Origin: Pelodictyon luteolum
Lineage (GTDB): Bacteria > Bacteroidota > Chlorobiia > Chlorobiales > Chlorobiaceae
Length of the DNA stretch: 64,000 nucleotides
Reading direction: 5' to 3'
Assembly: GCF_001622165.1 (NCBI RefSeq)
Contig: NZ_LVWG01000033.1
Span: 62,001-126,000 of the forward strand
Part shown: piece by piece, positions 35,587-44,564 of the stretch
Position numbering within the stretch: position 1 is the first letter of the stretch
Layout of the letters: each line of letters opens with the position of its first letter
Translations under genes and position numbers: made by a program
The notes under the pieces: model-generated
What the model saw: the letters and a program-made list of their open reading frames with translations, nothing else
The model's database searches: none
What the model was told of the DNA's origin: nothing

Positions 35587-35613
35587 CGTCTGAGGGGTAA
35601 GATCGGAGAGTCG

Positions 35614-35874
35614 TCAGTAGCGTTTTTTCGTCAGGTCCCCGAGCCCTGCGAAAAAGATGGCGAGAAGGGCCGCTATGACACCCCATACTGCCGAAATTAC
35701 AATGACAGCGGCCGTCGCAGCGGGTCCCGCCAATATGGCCGAAGCACCGATGGATGCGAGCGTCAGCAGTATCGAGGGTATGAGGGTCCGGGGGCGGAAG
35801 CTTCTAAGGATGGAGGGAAGGGAGACGCCGAGGATGGCGGCTCCGAGAGCCAGCCACCAGGGGAGCTCAAGCAT
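35614..35874 (-). CDS. Small integral membrane protein
   Basis: 86 residues from ATG 35874; in-frame ATGs at 35898, 35910 and 35922 would add a Pro-rich prefix (MPAPMPAPMPPPIPQF) encoded by a 12-bp tandem repeat. Three hydrophobic segments are visible (WWLALGAAILGVSLPSI, LIPSILLTLASIGASAILAG, AAVIVISAVWGVIAALLAIFFAG). The end is charged (DLTKKRY). No family recognised. The open frame continues upstream across the divergent alanine dehydrogenase start, which is an artefact. Confidence 0.55.
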   Translation of the reverse strand: MLELPWWLALGAAILGVSLPSILRSFRPRTLIPSILLTLASIGASAILAGPAATAAVIVISAVWGVIAALLAIFFAGLGDLTKKRY

Positions 35875-35895
35875 GAACTGCGGGATCGGTGGCGG

Positions 35896-35919
35896 CATTG
35901 GCGCAGGCATTGGCGCAGG
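35896..35919. repeat. 12-bp tandem repeat, two units
   Basis: CATTGGCGCAGG occurs twice head to tail at the upstream edge of the small membrane protein gene, encoding a Met-Pro-Ala-Pro repeat on the minus strand if translated. Confidence 0.7.
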
Positions 35920-36058
35920 GTTATGGAGTGCATGCTCCGGTTGACTGTTTTTCCAATGTAGTGAAAATCCGGATTCGGGTGTTGTGGCGGCTGAATCCGT
36001 ATATTGAAGGATAACGACGGAAACCGGGGTTGTTGCACCCGATAAACGGAGCGGCGGC

Positions 36059-37162
36059 ATGAAGATCGGCATTCCATTGGAAATCAAAACGGCTGAAACG
36101 AGGGTTGCCTGCACGCCCTCAGGCGTGCGCCACCTTGTGGCGGGCGGCCACCGGGTGGTGGTGCAGTCCGGTGCAGGTGCAAAGAGCGGCTTTACGGATG
36201 ACAAGTACCGCAGGGCCGGAGCCATGGTGAGTGCTTCTGCTGACAAGGTGTGGCGGTGCGATCTCCTGGTGAAGGTAAAGGAACCGGTGGAGGAGGAGTA
36301 CCAGTATTTCCGCAAGGGGCTGGTGCTCTTCACCTATCTGCACCTTGCCGGCAACCCGGAGCTGGCCCGGAGGCTGCTTGAGGCGGAGGTGACCGCCATT
36401 GCCTACGAGACGGTGCAGGAGAACGGCCGCCTGCCGCTTCTTTCTCCCATGAGTGAAATTGCGGGGAAAATGAGTGTCCTGATGGGCGGCTATTTCCTCA
36501 GCAGCCGGTTTGGCGGAGAGGGCAGGCTGCTTGGCGGCGTGCCGGGTGTGCTTCCAGCCAGTGTCGTGGTGCTTGGCGGCGGTTCGGCCGGCATGCATGC
36601 TGCAAAAGTTGCTGCCGGTCTCGGCTCTTCGGTAACCCTGCTTGAACTCGAACAGGAGCGGATGCGGTTCCTCGAATCCGCTCTTCCTGCCCAGGTCCAT
36701 ACCCTCTATTCAACCCGCCAGCATATCGAAGAACAGCTGGCTTCCGCCGATCTGGTCATAGGCGCGGTGCTGGTGCCGGGTGCCGCAGCGCCGAAACTGG
36801 TCCTGCGTTCAATGCTCCGGAGCATGAAGCGTGGGTCGGTGCTGGTCGACATCGCCATCGATCAGGGGGGATGCTTCGAGTCGTCCCGGCCGACAACCCA
36901 TGAAGACCCTGTGTTCATCGAAGAGGGGGTGCTCCACTACTGCGTGACCAACATGCCGGCCGCCTACCCGCAGACTTCGACCGAAGCCCTTACGGGCGTG
37001 ACCCTTCCCTATATCCGGAGAATGGCGGATCTCGGTCTCGAGAGCGCCATGGTGATGATGCCGGGTCTGGTGGCGGGGCTCAACACCTGGCAGGGAAGGG
37101 TGGTCCATCCTGCCATCGCCGAATCCCTTTCGCTGCAGGTGCACCTGAACCCTTTCGCCTGA
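36059..37162 (+). CDS. ald: Alanine dehydrogenase
   Basis: 367 residues, the canonical length. It begins MKIGIPLEIKTAETRVACTP; the NAD fold motif is GGGSAGMHAAKVAAGLGS; the catalytic loop VDIAIDQGGCFESSRPTTH and the C-terminal block (GLNTWQGRVVHPAIAESL) fit alanine dehydrogenase. It catalyses alanine plus NAD to pyruvate, ammonia and NADH. It has no start-adjacent operon partner. A longer paralogue is at 15015; the present copy is the closer match to characterised enzymes. Confidence 0.93.
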   Translation: MKIGIPLEIKTAETRVACTPSGVRHLVAGGHRVVVQSGAGAKSGFTDDKYRRAGAMVSASADKVWRCDLLVKVKEPVEEEYQYFRKGLVLFTYLHLAGNPELARRLLEAEVTAIAYETVQENGRLPLLSPMSEIAGKMSVLMGGYFLSSRFGGEGRLLGGVPGVLPASVVVLGGGSAGMHAAKVAAGLGSSVTLLELEQERMRFLESALPAQVHTLYSTRQHIEEQLASADLVIGAVLVPGAAAPKLVLRSMLRSMKRGSVLVDIAIDQGGCFESSRPTTHEDPVFIEEGVLHYCVTNMPAAYPQTSTEALTGVTLPYIRRMADLGLESAMVMMPGLVAGLNTWQGRVVHPAIAESLSLQVHLNPFA

Positions 37163-37200
37163 CGAGGCCAGGGGTATCGCTCTCTGTTTCTCTCTTCTTT

Positions 37201-37229
37201 CCCTGAGTGCTCCGCGGAGGTGCTCAGGG
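37201..37229. terminator. Convergent hairpin between ald and the PPC-domain gene
   Basis: CCCTGAG ... CTCAGGG with additional inner pairing (CTCCGCGGAG). It lies between two convergent genes and overlaps the last codons of the minus-strand gene. Confidence 0.4.
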
Positions 37230-37667
37230 TTCCAGCAGCTCGAAGCCCGTCACAGGGTCAACCATGCGCCGGGCTTCGGTGTCGAGGAGTTCCGTCAGCA
37301 CCACCTCCATCACATGCCATACCTTCACTCCTGCCCGTGCGCACCCTGTAACGGAGTTTTCCTCCCGTCCGCAGGCCATGTGCATGTGCAGGATGGGTTT
37401 GCCGCTGCTGTCGGGGAACAGGGTGCCGGTACCGGTGATTTCGTGGGCGTCGTAGAGCTCGAGCGTCATCGGCTTCGGCGGGTTTTCCCTGCTTTCCTCC
37501 GGCCCGACGACGAGGCGGCTGCCCTTGTCGGCCGCTCCCACGGCAATGAGCGAGGCTCGCGTGATGCCCTCTCTTTCAGCAAAGGCTTCAAGTTGTTCAT
37601 GGAGAATTTCGCCATCTTCAAGGCGGATGACGAAGGTTCTTCCGGGTCGGGCTTCTGCATGTTTCAT
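37224..37667 (-). CDS. PPC-domain (DUF296) putative DNA-binding protein
   Basis: 147 residues from ATG 37667, which gives the family length; the frame is open upstream but enters the tspO gene. Key blocks are FVIRLEDGEILHEQLEAFAEREGI, GAADKGSRLVVG, ELYDAHEITGTGTLF and PILHMHMACGREENSVTGC with the conserved histidines. The family forms trimers; in plants it is joined to AT-hooks, in bacteria the role is unclear, possibly metal binding. It lies 62 bp downstream of tspO on the same strand. Confidence 0.82.
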   Translation of the reverse strand: MKHAEARPGRTFVIRLEDGEILHEQLEAFAEREGITRASLIAVGAADKGSRLVVGPEESRENPPKPMTLELYDAHEITGTGTLFPDSSGKPILHMHMACGREENSVTGCARAGVKVWHVMEVVLTELLDTEARRMVDPVTGFELLEP

Positions 37668-37729
37668 GACGGGGTGTCGGGTGGTTTTTAAGGCTCTTTT
37701 CAAGGAATCTAGCAAACCCCCACGGTTCT

Positions 37730-38137
37730 TCAAGCGCGTCCGGGCGGAGATTTTCTGTTGAGCCGCCAGAAGCCGAGGTTCAGGTAGGTGGCCAGAAGCG
37801 ACCAGAGGAGATAGGGGAGAAGGAGCCATGCGGAAAGAGGGTTCACCGGGAGGAAGAGCAGGATGATGGCGATGAGGGTGATGTCCATAAGCACGATGTC
37901 CGCCAAAGCCGGCAGTATCTGTTTCCGCCCGAAGAACAGGCTGGTCCAGCTGAACCCTGCCGTGAAATGGACGATGAGAACGATGGTGGTCAAGGTGAAC
38001 TGCGGTTTTGCGGGAGTCAGGAAGTAGAGCATGAGGGAGGTGAATATCAGGATGTAGAGCACCGCCCATACCGGTCCGAACACCTGTTTCGGAGGAGTCA
38101 GGGGCGGCTTGATGAGGCTGTCGTACCAGGTTGACAT
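37730..38137 (-). CDS. tspO: TspO/MBR family protein
   Basis: 135 residues from ATG 38137, slightly short for TspO (about 155). It begins MSTWYDSLIKPPLTPP, matching the WY-x2-L-x-KP-x-x-x-PP signature, then VFGPVWAVLYILI, and shows four to five TM helices ending LNLGFWRLNRKSPP. TspO proteins bind porphyrins or cholesterol and affect tetrapyrrole control in phototrophs, which is relevant for a bacteriochlorophyll producer. It is probably cotranscribed with the PPC-domain gene. Confidence 0.88.
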   Translation of the reverse strand: MSTWYDSLIKPPLTPPKQVFGPVWAVLYILIFTSLMLYFLTPAKPQFTLTTIVLIVHFTAGFSWTSLFFGRKQILPALADIVLMDITLIAIILLFLPVNPLSAWLLLPYLLWSLLATYLNLGFWRLNRKSPPGRA

Positions 38138-38180
38138 CGGTGCAGGGTTGTCTTGAAATGCATAGACACTGTAAAATAAA

Positions 38181-38223
38181 AAACCGGCCGGCCGGGGCAA
38201 ATGGTTCCCCTGCCGGCCGGTTT
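38181..38223 (-). terminator. Terminator after the 38265 gene
   Basis: Perfect 12-bp inverted repeat AAACCGGCCGGC / GCCGGCCGGTTT followed on the minus strand by TTTATTTTAC. Confidence 0.75.
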
Positions 38224-38264
38224 ATAGAGAGCCGGAGCGCTGCTTCGTTTGATGGTCGCAGCCC

Positions 38265-38573
38265 TCAGTGGTCGAAAAATTCAACCTGCATGGTTTCGTC
38301 ATCCTGTCCTGTCAGCTTGTAGGCGCCTTTGCGGGTAATTGAAATCCCTTTGCGGTCGGCGGCGGGTATGATGCTCTGCTCGATGTGCTCGATGGTCTGT
38401 TTCGGGCACTCATGGTTGAAGAACAGGTTGAGCGACGGCCCCGTGCTGCCGAACTGGAGCAGGAACTCGTTGTTGTTGATGAAGACAAGGTCATCGTAGG
38501 CGTAGGTCACTTCATGTCCGAGCTCCAGAAGGAGCTGCATGACGGGGCCAAGCGGGCGGAATGGTATGTTCAT
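38265..38573 (-). CDS. Conserved hypothetical protein, 102 residues
   Basis: No named family recognised. It is a soluble alpha/beta protein (MNIPFRPLGPVMQLLLELGHEVTY, then LVFINNNEFLLQFG, NLFFNHECPKQTIEHIEQS) ending in an acidic EFFDH. It has its own terminator. Codon use is like that of core genes, so it is probably real and lineage-specific. The 38574-38695 interval upstream is AT-rich and probably carries its promoter. Confidence 0.65.
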   Translation of the reverse strand: MNIPFRPLGPVMQLLLELGHEVTYAYDDLVFINNNEFLLQFGSTGPSLNLFFNHECPKQTIEHIEQSIIPAADRKGISITRKGAYKLTGQDDETMQVEFFDH

Positions 38574-38695
38574 GGTGATATGCTCCTGATATTGTTTGTT
38601 TTTATCTCTATTCGGTCTTTCGCTGAATTAATTTATATGCAAAGCGCTTAAAGCATTAATAATTTAATGTAAAATCTATTCGTTCCGGAATAAAT

Positions 38696-38728
38696 AAAAA
38701 AAGACCGCTTTTCGGGTCGGTCTTTTTT
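38696..38728 (-). terminator. sulP terminator
   Basis: AAAAGACCG / CGGTCTTTT stem with 10-nt loop and A/T runs on both sides, 29 bp after the SulP stop (minus strand); it could work in both directions. Confidence 0.75.
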
Positions 38729-38756
38729 ATGGGTGGGTTTCTTTTGTCGGGGGTCA

Positions 38757-40469
38757 TCAGTCTTCCTGTTTCTCGCTCTGCACTGAGGGTACGAAGTCGC
38801 GTTTCCGGCCCTCTTTGGGAAGCCCGAGAATTTCGCGTGAGCGGTCGAGTGCATCGTCGATGTTGCCGAAGATGTTCTCTTCGCCGATCTGGTCATGGAG
38901 CTCATACTGCTGCAGCGCAAACATCGGCTGGGCATGGACGCCCGAAAGGACGAGGGTTGTGCCGCTCTTTCGGCAGTCGGCCAGCATGTCCTTCACCATG
39001 TTGAGGCCTGTTGCGTCAATCGAATAGACCTGGCGCATCCTGACGATGCGTACTTTGGGAGCTTTTTCGATGATGTGCATGGCGTCGCGGAACTTCGATA
39101 CGGCACCAAAGAAGAACGGGCCGTTGATTTCAAACACCTCGACCCCTTCGGGGACACGGCGGGTGACGATGGTGTTGGGATCGTCCTCTTCGTCCCGGTC
39201 CTTGAGTTCCCGGGTGATGACGCCGACGTTGGTGAGTTCTGCTATGCGGCGCATGAAGAGGATGACGGCAAGCAGCATGCCGATTTCAATGGCGACGGTG
39301 AGGTCGAAGAGCACGGTGAGGCTGAAGGTGGTCAGAAGGACGATGACGTCGCTTTTGGGGCTTTTCAGGAGCTGGCGGAAGACATGGTATTCGCTCATGT
39401 TCCATGCAACGACGATGAGGATTGCTGCAAGCGTCGGCATGGGAATGAGTTTTGCCCATTGGCCGAAGAGCAGCATGATGGCCAGCAGCGTAATGGCATG
39501 GACGATGCCGGCAATCGGGGTCCTCCCTCCGTTCTTGATGTTGGTGGCGGTTCTGGCTATGGCGCCTGTGACGGGGATGCCGCCGAAGAGCGGGGTGACG
39601 ATGTTGGCCACGCCCTGTGCAATCAGCTCCATGTTCGACTTGTGCCGGCTGCCGATCATGCCGTCGGCCACGACTGCCGAGAGCAGCGCTTCAATGGCTC
39701 CGAGCAGGGCGATGGTCGTTGCCGGCATGATGAGGTTGCGGATTGTCTCAAAGTCGAAAAAAGGAAGGGAGGGTGCGGGGAGGCTGGATGGGATCTCTCC
39801 GAACCGGCTTTCAATGGTGGCGACGTCGAGCTGCAGCACCTGGACGAGGACGGTGGTGACGAGGAGCGCGATGATGGAGCCCGGGATTTTCCTGGAGACT
39901 TTCGGCCAGAAGACGATGATGAGGAGGGCGAGGGCGCCGGTGAGGGTTGTGGCCGGATCAAATGAGGTGAGATGGGTGGCGTAGGCATGCCATTTCTCGA
40001 TGAACTCCGCCGGGACGGTTGGCATGTCGAGGCCGAGGAGGTCCTTGACCTGGGTAGAGAAGATGATGACGGCGATACCGGTGGTGAAGCCGACGATGAC
40101 CGGGTAGGGGATGAACTTGATGAGGGAGCCGAACTGCGCCACACCCATCAGGATGAGGATGGCACCGGCCATGAGGGTGGCGAGCATGAGGCCGTTGACG
40201 CCGTACTGCTGGACGATGCCGTACAGAATGACGATGAACGCCCCGGTTGGTCCGCCTATCTGCACCCGGCTGCCGCCGAGGAACGAGACGATGAACCCGC
40301 CGATGACGGCGGTGATAAGGCCTTTTTCAGGGGAGACCCCCGAGGCGATGGCAAATGCGATGGCGAGCGGCAGAGCGACGATGCCGACAAGAATGCCCGA
40401 GATGACATCTTTGGCAATCTGCTCTTTCGTCAGCCCGGGAAGAACGGTAAAGAACTTGGGTTTGAACAT
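38757..40469 (-). CDS. SulP-family anion transporter with STAS domain
   Basis: 570 residues from ATG 40469 ([17 protein letters not shown]). About 10-12 TM helices carry the SulP signature ([43 protein letters not shown] region, [10 protein letters not shown]). The C-terminal STAS domain lies at about 440-550 ([22 protein letters not shown]). The substrate may be bicarbonate or sulfate; sulfate or bicarbonate uptake would suit an autotrophic sulfur oxidiser, but it cannot be decided here. It is transcribed divergently from the Kef-type antiporter. Confidence 0.9.
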   Translation of the reverse strand: MFKPKFFTVLPGLTKEQIAKDVISGILVGIVALPLAIAFAIASGVSPEKGLITAVIGGFIVSFLGGSRVQIGGPTGAFIVILYGIVQQYGVNGLMLATLMAGAILILMGVAQFGSLIKFIPYPVIVGFTTGIAVIIFSTQVKDLLGLDMPTVPAEFIEKWHAYATHLTSFDPATTLTGALALLIIVFWPKVSRKIPGSIIALLVTTVLVQVLQLDVATIESRFGEIPSSLPAPSLPFFDFETIRNLIMPATTIALLGAIEALLSAVVADGMIGSRHKSNMELIAQGVANIVTPLFGGIPVTGAIARTATNIKNGGRTPIAGIVHAITLLAIMLLFGQWAKLIPMPTLAAILIVVAWNMSEYHVFRQLLKSPKSDVIVLLTTFSLTVLFDLTVAIEIGMLLAVILFMRRIAELTNVGVITRELKDRDEEDDPNTIVTRRVPEGVEVFEINGPFFFGAVSKFRDAMHIIEKAPKVRIVRMRQVYSIDATGLNMVKDMLADCRKSGTTLVLSGVHAQPMFALQQYELHDQIGEENIFGNIDDALDRSREILGLPKEGRKRDFVPSVQSEKQED

Positions 40470-40745
40470 GGTTGTGCGCCGGAAAAATGGAAATGAACAG
40501 CTCCGCCGGCCCACAAAGGCCGACGGGAGGATTTCTATATAACGTTTTTGAGTGTTTTATCAATATCACGGCACCCTGCAGTGCAATTTCTTTCTGCTTC
40601 AGTTCCCCCTGGTGGTTCTGTGTGCCCGTATGCTGCCAAAGGGCTGAAAGTTGTTGGTATTTCACTGCGGAAACAGTACCTATTAGTACGGGCGAACGCT
40701 ACCATTGAGCGGAGCCCCCTCCCTCTCGATAAAGCACTTCCTCTT

Positions 40746-42500
40746 ATGCACGAATTCGATTTTCTCGGCGAACTGGTCCTGATCGGCGCGATGGCCGTCG
40801 CCATCATTCTGGTGTTCCAGCGGCTGAAGATTCCGCCCGTCATCGGTCTCATCTTTACCGGTATTCTCCTTGGCCCTTCGGGCATCGGTGTCGTGTATGA
40901 CGAAAAACTCATCTCCACCCTTGCCGAGCTCGGTGTGGTGCTCCTGCTCTTCACCATCGGCCTTGAGTTTTCCCTCGACGACCTCAAACGGCTCCGGCGG
41001 ATCGTGCTTGTCGGCGGGGTGGTGCAGATTGTGTTCACCGGCCTGGCCATCAGCTTTCTGGCATACTGGCTGATGCTTGCCATCGGCCACGAAATCAGCA
41101 CGTCGGCCGCCATATTCCTCGGCTTCGCCTTTTCTGTCAGCAGTACGGCCATCTGCCTGAAGATACTTACCGACCGCGACGAGCTGGGACTCCCGCACGG
41201 CCGAATCGCGCTCGGCATACTGATTTTTCAGGATCTGGCCATCGTACCGCTCATTATCGGCATCAGTTTCCTCAACCCCGACGCGGTGCCTTCGCTTGAA
41301 ACCGTGCTGCGCAAGATCGGCTTCATTGTGCTGTTTGCTTCGGGGATCTTTCTGGGCTTCCGGATCTTCATGCCCAAAATGGTGCGCATCATCGCCTCCC
41401 TGCACGCCCGTGAGGTGCTCGTCATCGGTGCACTCGTCATCTGTTTCGGTGCGGCCTATCTGACCTCTCTGGCCGGGCTTTCGCTCGCGCTCGGTTCGTT
41501 CGTTGCCGGCATGGTCATCGCCAGTACCGATGAAAGCCACCAGATCAGCGTGACAATCGATCCCTTCCGTGAAGCCTTCACCAGCATCTTTTTCATCTCG
41601 GTCGGTCTGCTTCTGGACGTGCAGATGCTCAATCTTCCGCTGTTTGCCGCAATGGCTCTCGGGGTGCTGCTCGTCAAGGGGCTTCTTGTGACCATTGTGT
41701 CGGTCTTTCTCGGCAATTCGATACGGGTGAGCCTGATGGCCGGCATGGCGCTTGCGCAGATTGGAGAGTTCTCGTTCGTACTTGCCGATAGCGGTCTTTC
41801 CAACGGGGTCATCAACCATGAGGTGTTTCAGGCGATGCTGGCCATCATCGTGGTGACGATGATCGTCACTCCCGCCATGATCGCCCTGGCCCCCCGCATT
41901 GCCGACCAGGTCGCTCCCGCCCTCGGCTTCATTCCCCTTGTGTCGCGCGATGCCCCGCTCTCTACCATCCGCCCGGCCGACAGCACGATCATCTGTGCCG
42001 GTGAAATCCACGCAGCCATCGTCGGCTTTGGTGTCAACGGCCAGAACGTGGCTGCGGTGCTGCACGCCACGAACATCTCCTATTCCGTGCTTGAAATCGA
42101 TCGGGAGCTCGTCAGGACCATGCGCCGCAAAGGTGAACCGATCTATTACGGCGACTGCACCGAGCAGAAGTCGCTGCTCCGTGCCGGCATCGACCACGCC
42201 CGCGCCGTGGTGCTCGGCATTTCCGACATGACGGCCGTCCGGCGCAGTATCGGCATGATCCGCCAGATCAACCCGAAAGCATTCATCATCGTGCGCTCGC
42301 GTACCCTTCACCGGATCGATGAGCTCTATTCGGCAGGGGCGGATGTGGTGGTGACGGAGAAATTCGAGACATCCATCCAGATCTTCTCACAGCTGCTCAA
42401 CCATTTTACGGTCGATCCGGAGCTGATTCTGCAGCAGCAGGAGATCATCCGCCGCGAGTGCGAAAAGATTTTCCGCCACTCTCCGGGGATGCTGAAATAA
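40746..42500 (+). CDS. Kef-type CPA2 cation/proton antiporter with RCK (TrkA-N) domain
   Basis: 584 residues from ATG 40746 (MHEFDFLGELVLIGAM). An antiporter domain with about 12 TM helices (PPVIGLIFTGILLGPSGIG, LGSFVAGMVIASTDESHQI) is followed by TrkA-N with a nucleotide-binding loop (AAIVGFGVNGQNVAAVL, about residue 420) and IDRELVRTMRRKGEPIYYGD. It likely exports K+ in exchange for protons under nucleotide control. The frame is open upstream, but the 40746 start matches the family. Confidence 0.93.
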   Translation: MHEFDFLGELVLIGAMAVAIILVFQRLKIPPVIGLIFTGILLGPSGIGVVYDEKLISTLAELGVVLLLFTIGLEFSLDDLKRLRRIVLVGGVVQIVFTGLAISFLAYWLMLAIGHEISTSAAIFLGFAFSVSSTAICLKILTDRDELGLPHGRIALGILIFQDLAIVPLIIGISFLNPDAVPSLETVLRKIGFIVLFASGIFLGFRIFMPKMVRIIASLHAREVLVIGALVICFGAAYLTSLAGLSLALGSFVAGMVIASTDESHQISVTIDPFREAFTSIFFISVGLLLDVQMLNLPLFAAMALGVLLVKGLLVTIVSVFLGNSIRVSLMAGMALAQIGEFSFVLADSGLSNGVINHEVFQAMLAIIVVTMIVTPAMIALAPRIADQVAPALGFIPLVSRDAPLSTIRPADSTIICAGEIHAAIVGFGVNGQNVAAVLHATNISYSVLEIDRELVRTMRRKGEPIYYGDCTEQKSLLRAGIDHARAVVLGISDMTAVRRSIGMIRQINPKAFIIVRSRTLHRIDELYSAGADVVVTEKFETSIQIFSQLLNHFTVDPELILQQQEIIRRECEKIFRHSPGMLK

Positions 42501-42588
42501 AGCGATGCCGAAGTATTGCGGGATTCGGCACGGTTCCCCTATATTGCAATGTTGCAGCAGTTGATTCGTTCACCAGACGCGACTTCAT

Positions 42589-43551
42589 ATGGCACCCCTT
42601 CCCCCATCTGCACCTCAGACAGAAAAATTCATTGCATACTGCGACCGGCTTCGTCGCGATGTGGCTTCCGATGACCGGGATGCAGCCCGGCGGGCGGCCT
42701 ATGAGCTGGAGCTGGCGGCGGGCAGCCGCTTCATCGAGGTGAACGGCATCGTCCACCACTACCACGTCTCAGGGCCCGAGGACGCCAAAGAGACCATCGT
42801 GCTCATCCACGGATGGGACTGCTGGTGGATGTGGTGGCACCACGTGGTGCACTCGCTCAACAAGGCGGGAGTGCGCACCATCGCCTACGACATGCGCGGC
42901 CACGGCTGGTCGGCAAACGACCCCTCGAACCACTACCATATCAACTCGTTCGCCCACGATCTGGACGGACTCCAGCATGCGCTCGGAATCGAGCGGTTCC
43001 ATGTGGCGGCGTTTTCCTTCGGCGCGCTTGTTGCGCTTGACTACGCGCGCAACCACTCTGACAGGGTGCGCTCCATGACCTTTTTCAACTTCGGCTACCT
43101 GCCGAACAGTGAATTCATTGCAAGCTTTGCTCCCGGCACCATCAATTTCGTCTTCAACATCATGCTCCGCAAGCTCACCTGGTGGTTTCCCGCCTATGTG
43201 TTTGCGCGTCTGGTGCTTGCCCGCAATACCGTGACACAGCATGACATCCTGATCGGGTTCCAGAGCCTCGGTCTCTGCGCCTCCGAAGCCATCGAACAGA
43301 CCACCGGCCAGATCACCGCGCAGGAAACCACTGATTCAGTGCCCGACATGGTCATGGCGGTGAGCGCCCCTATTCTTTTTGTGGCGGGCGAGGGTGATGG
43401 TATCATGACGGCTGAAAATACCCGCAAACTGCAGGAGATGACAGGAAAAGGACGGTATGTAGGGGTTCCGGAGTGCGGCCACCTCATAACGCTCGAACTG
43501 CCCGATACGGCTTCCGAGCTGATTCTCGAACAGATTCGCTTCGTCGGCTGA
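42589..43551 (+). CDS. Alpha/beta-fold hydrolase
   Basis: 320 residues. The oxyanion-hole motif HGWDCWWMWWHHV is near residue 75 and the nucleophile elbow is AAFSFGALVAL (G-x-S-x-G variant with serine in FSFG, about residue 145), with a late His in PECGHLITLE and an acid in GEGDGIM. It lacks a signal peptide. The family includes esterases and dehalogenases; substrate is unknown. The unusual Trp-rich oxyanion segment is worth noting. It ends 4 bp from the convergent trpF gene. Confidence 0.85.
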   Translation: MAPLPPSAPQTEKFIAYCDRLRRDVASDDRDAARRAAYELELAAGSRFIEVNGIVHHYHVSGPEDAKETIVLIHGWDCWWMWWHHVVHSLNKAGVRTIAYDMRGHGWSANDPSNHYHINSFAHDLDGLQHALGIERFHVAAFSFGALVALDYARNHSDRVRSMTFFNFGYLPNSEFIASFAPGTINFVFNIMLRKLTWWFPAYVFARLVLARNTVTQHDILIGFQSLGLCASEAIEQTTGQITAQETTDSVPDMVMAVSAPILFVAGEGDGIMTAENTRKLQEMTGKGRYVGVPECGHLITLELPDTASELILEQIRFVG

Positions 43552-43555
43552 CAGT

Positions 43556-44206
43556 TCAGCTTCTGTCGGCCTGGCGTACCGCCTGAACGAACGCCTGCAT
43601 TTTCAGCTTGTCCTTACGGCCGGGAGCCGCTTCAACGCCGCTGGCCGTGTCGACTGCGTAGGGGTGGAGGGTACGGATGGCTTCCCCGACGTTGTCCGGG
43701 TTCAGGCCTCCGGCCAGAACACCGAAGCATCCCTCCGGTAGAGCGCTGAAGATCATCTCCGCCATGGTCTCTTCCATCAGCGCTCCCGTTCCTCCTTCCA
43801 TGCCAGGGCGGTAGGTGTCGAACAGGAATGCACTGACGCCGGTGGCCTGCTGAAAACTCCGAACCACATCGGGAGTGAATCCCGCTTCCGGCCGGAATAC
43901 CTTCAGCACCCGTACCCCTTTCACTGCATTCGTCTCCATGTCCCCGTACCGGCTTCCGTGCAGCTGCGCCATCCCGAGGCCGCAGTACCGGCAGATCTCC
44001 TCCACCTCTTCGGGCGGCTGTTCAACGAACACTCCGACCGCTTCCAGAAAAGGGGGCAGGCCGCGAACGAGGCTCCGGGCCGCATCCGTCGTGACACAGC
44101 GGGGGCTTTGCTGGCTGAAGTTGAACCCTAGGGCATCGGCGCCGCAGCGGGCGGCCGAGAGGGCGTCCTCCATCCGGGTTATGCCGCAGATCTTTATTCT
44201 GGTCAT
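43556..44206 (-). CDS. trpF: Phosphoribosylanthranilate isomerase
   Basis: 216 residues from ATG 44206 (MTRIKICGITRMEDALSAA). The catalytic Cys lies in KICG; the TIM-barrel ends with LAGGLNPDNVGEAI and VDTASGVEAAPGRKDKLKM, the phosphate-binding motif. It catalyses the isomerisation step of tryptophan synthesis. A longer frame to 44278 is open but the family N terminus fixes the start. It stands alone, away from other trp genes. Confidence 0.95.
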   Translation of the reverse strand: MTRIKICGITRMEDALSAARCGADALGFNFSQQSPRCVTTDAARSLVRGLPPFLEAVGVFVEQPPEEVEEICRYCGLGMAQLHGSRYGDMETNAVKGVRVLKVFRPEAGFTPDVVRSFQQATGVSAFLFDTYRPGMEGGTGALMEETMAEMIFSALPEGCFGVLAGGLNPDNVGEAIRTLHPYAVDTASGVEAAPGRKDKLKMQAFVQAVRQADRS

Positions 44207-44368
44207 CGGGGAAATGGTTTGGCGGTGGCTCTCTACTGCGGGGGAGTGGCGCCCCGCCGCATTTTGATAAAGATACACGAAAAGTGCTGAACCTCAATGG
44301 AGAGGGGAGCTGCCGTGGCCAGGCGGTTGGGAATTTCGGTGAATATGCGTATACTGGAACCCTTCTTT

Positions 44369-44440
44369 TGGGGCGTCGCCAAGTGGTAAGGCATCGGCCT
44401 TTGGAGCCGACATCCGCAGGTTCGAATCCTGCCGCCCCAG
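44369..44440 (+). tRNA. tRNA-Gln (anticodon TTG)
   Basis: Acceptor TGGGGCG pairs with CGCCCCA; the anticodon arm CGGCC-TTTGGAG-CCG shows TTG; the T arm is GCAGGTTCGAATCCTGC. 72 nt, CCA not encoded. It is flanked downstream by a terminator. Confidence 0.95.
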
Positions 44441-44503
44441 CCCTTCCGGACACCCTCTCCGGCCGTGTCCCTCTTCCTCTCCCTGTTTTCCTCCTGAAAA
44501 CAG

Positions 44504-44530
44504 AAAAGGCGGCCCGAAAGCCGCCTTTTT
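44504..44530. terminator. Terminator between tRNA-Gln and ahcY (both directions)
   Basis: AAAAGGCGG / CCGCCTTTT with an 8-nt loop and flanking A/T tracts; it serves the tRNA (plus) and ahcY (minus). Confidence 0.7.
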
Positions 44531-44564
44531 CCGTGTCCCGCTGGAGGGACTGCTGTCATGCAAA

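Noticed and set aside
40683-42311. A 542-codon open frame on the minus strand
   Set aside because: It is antisense to the Kef-type antiporter and is rich in His, Asp and Gly, as expected from the mirror of a GC-rich gene.
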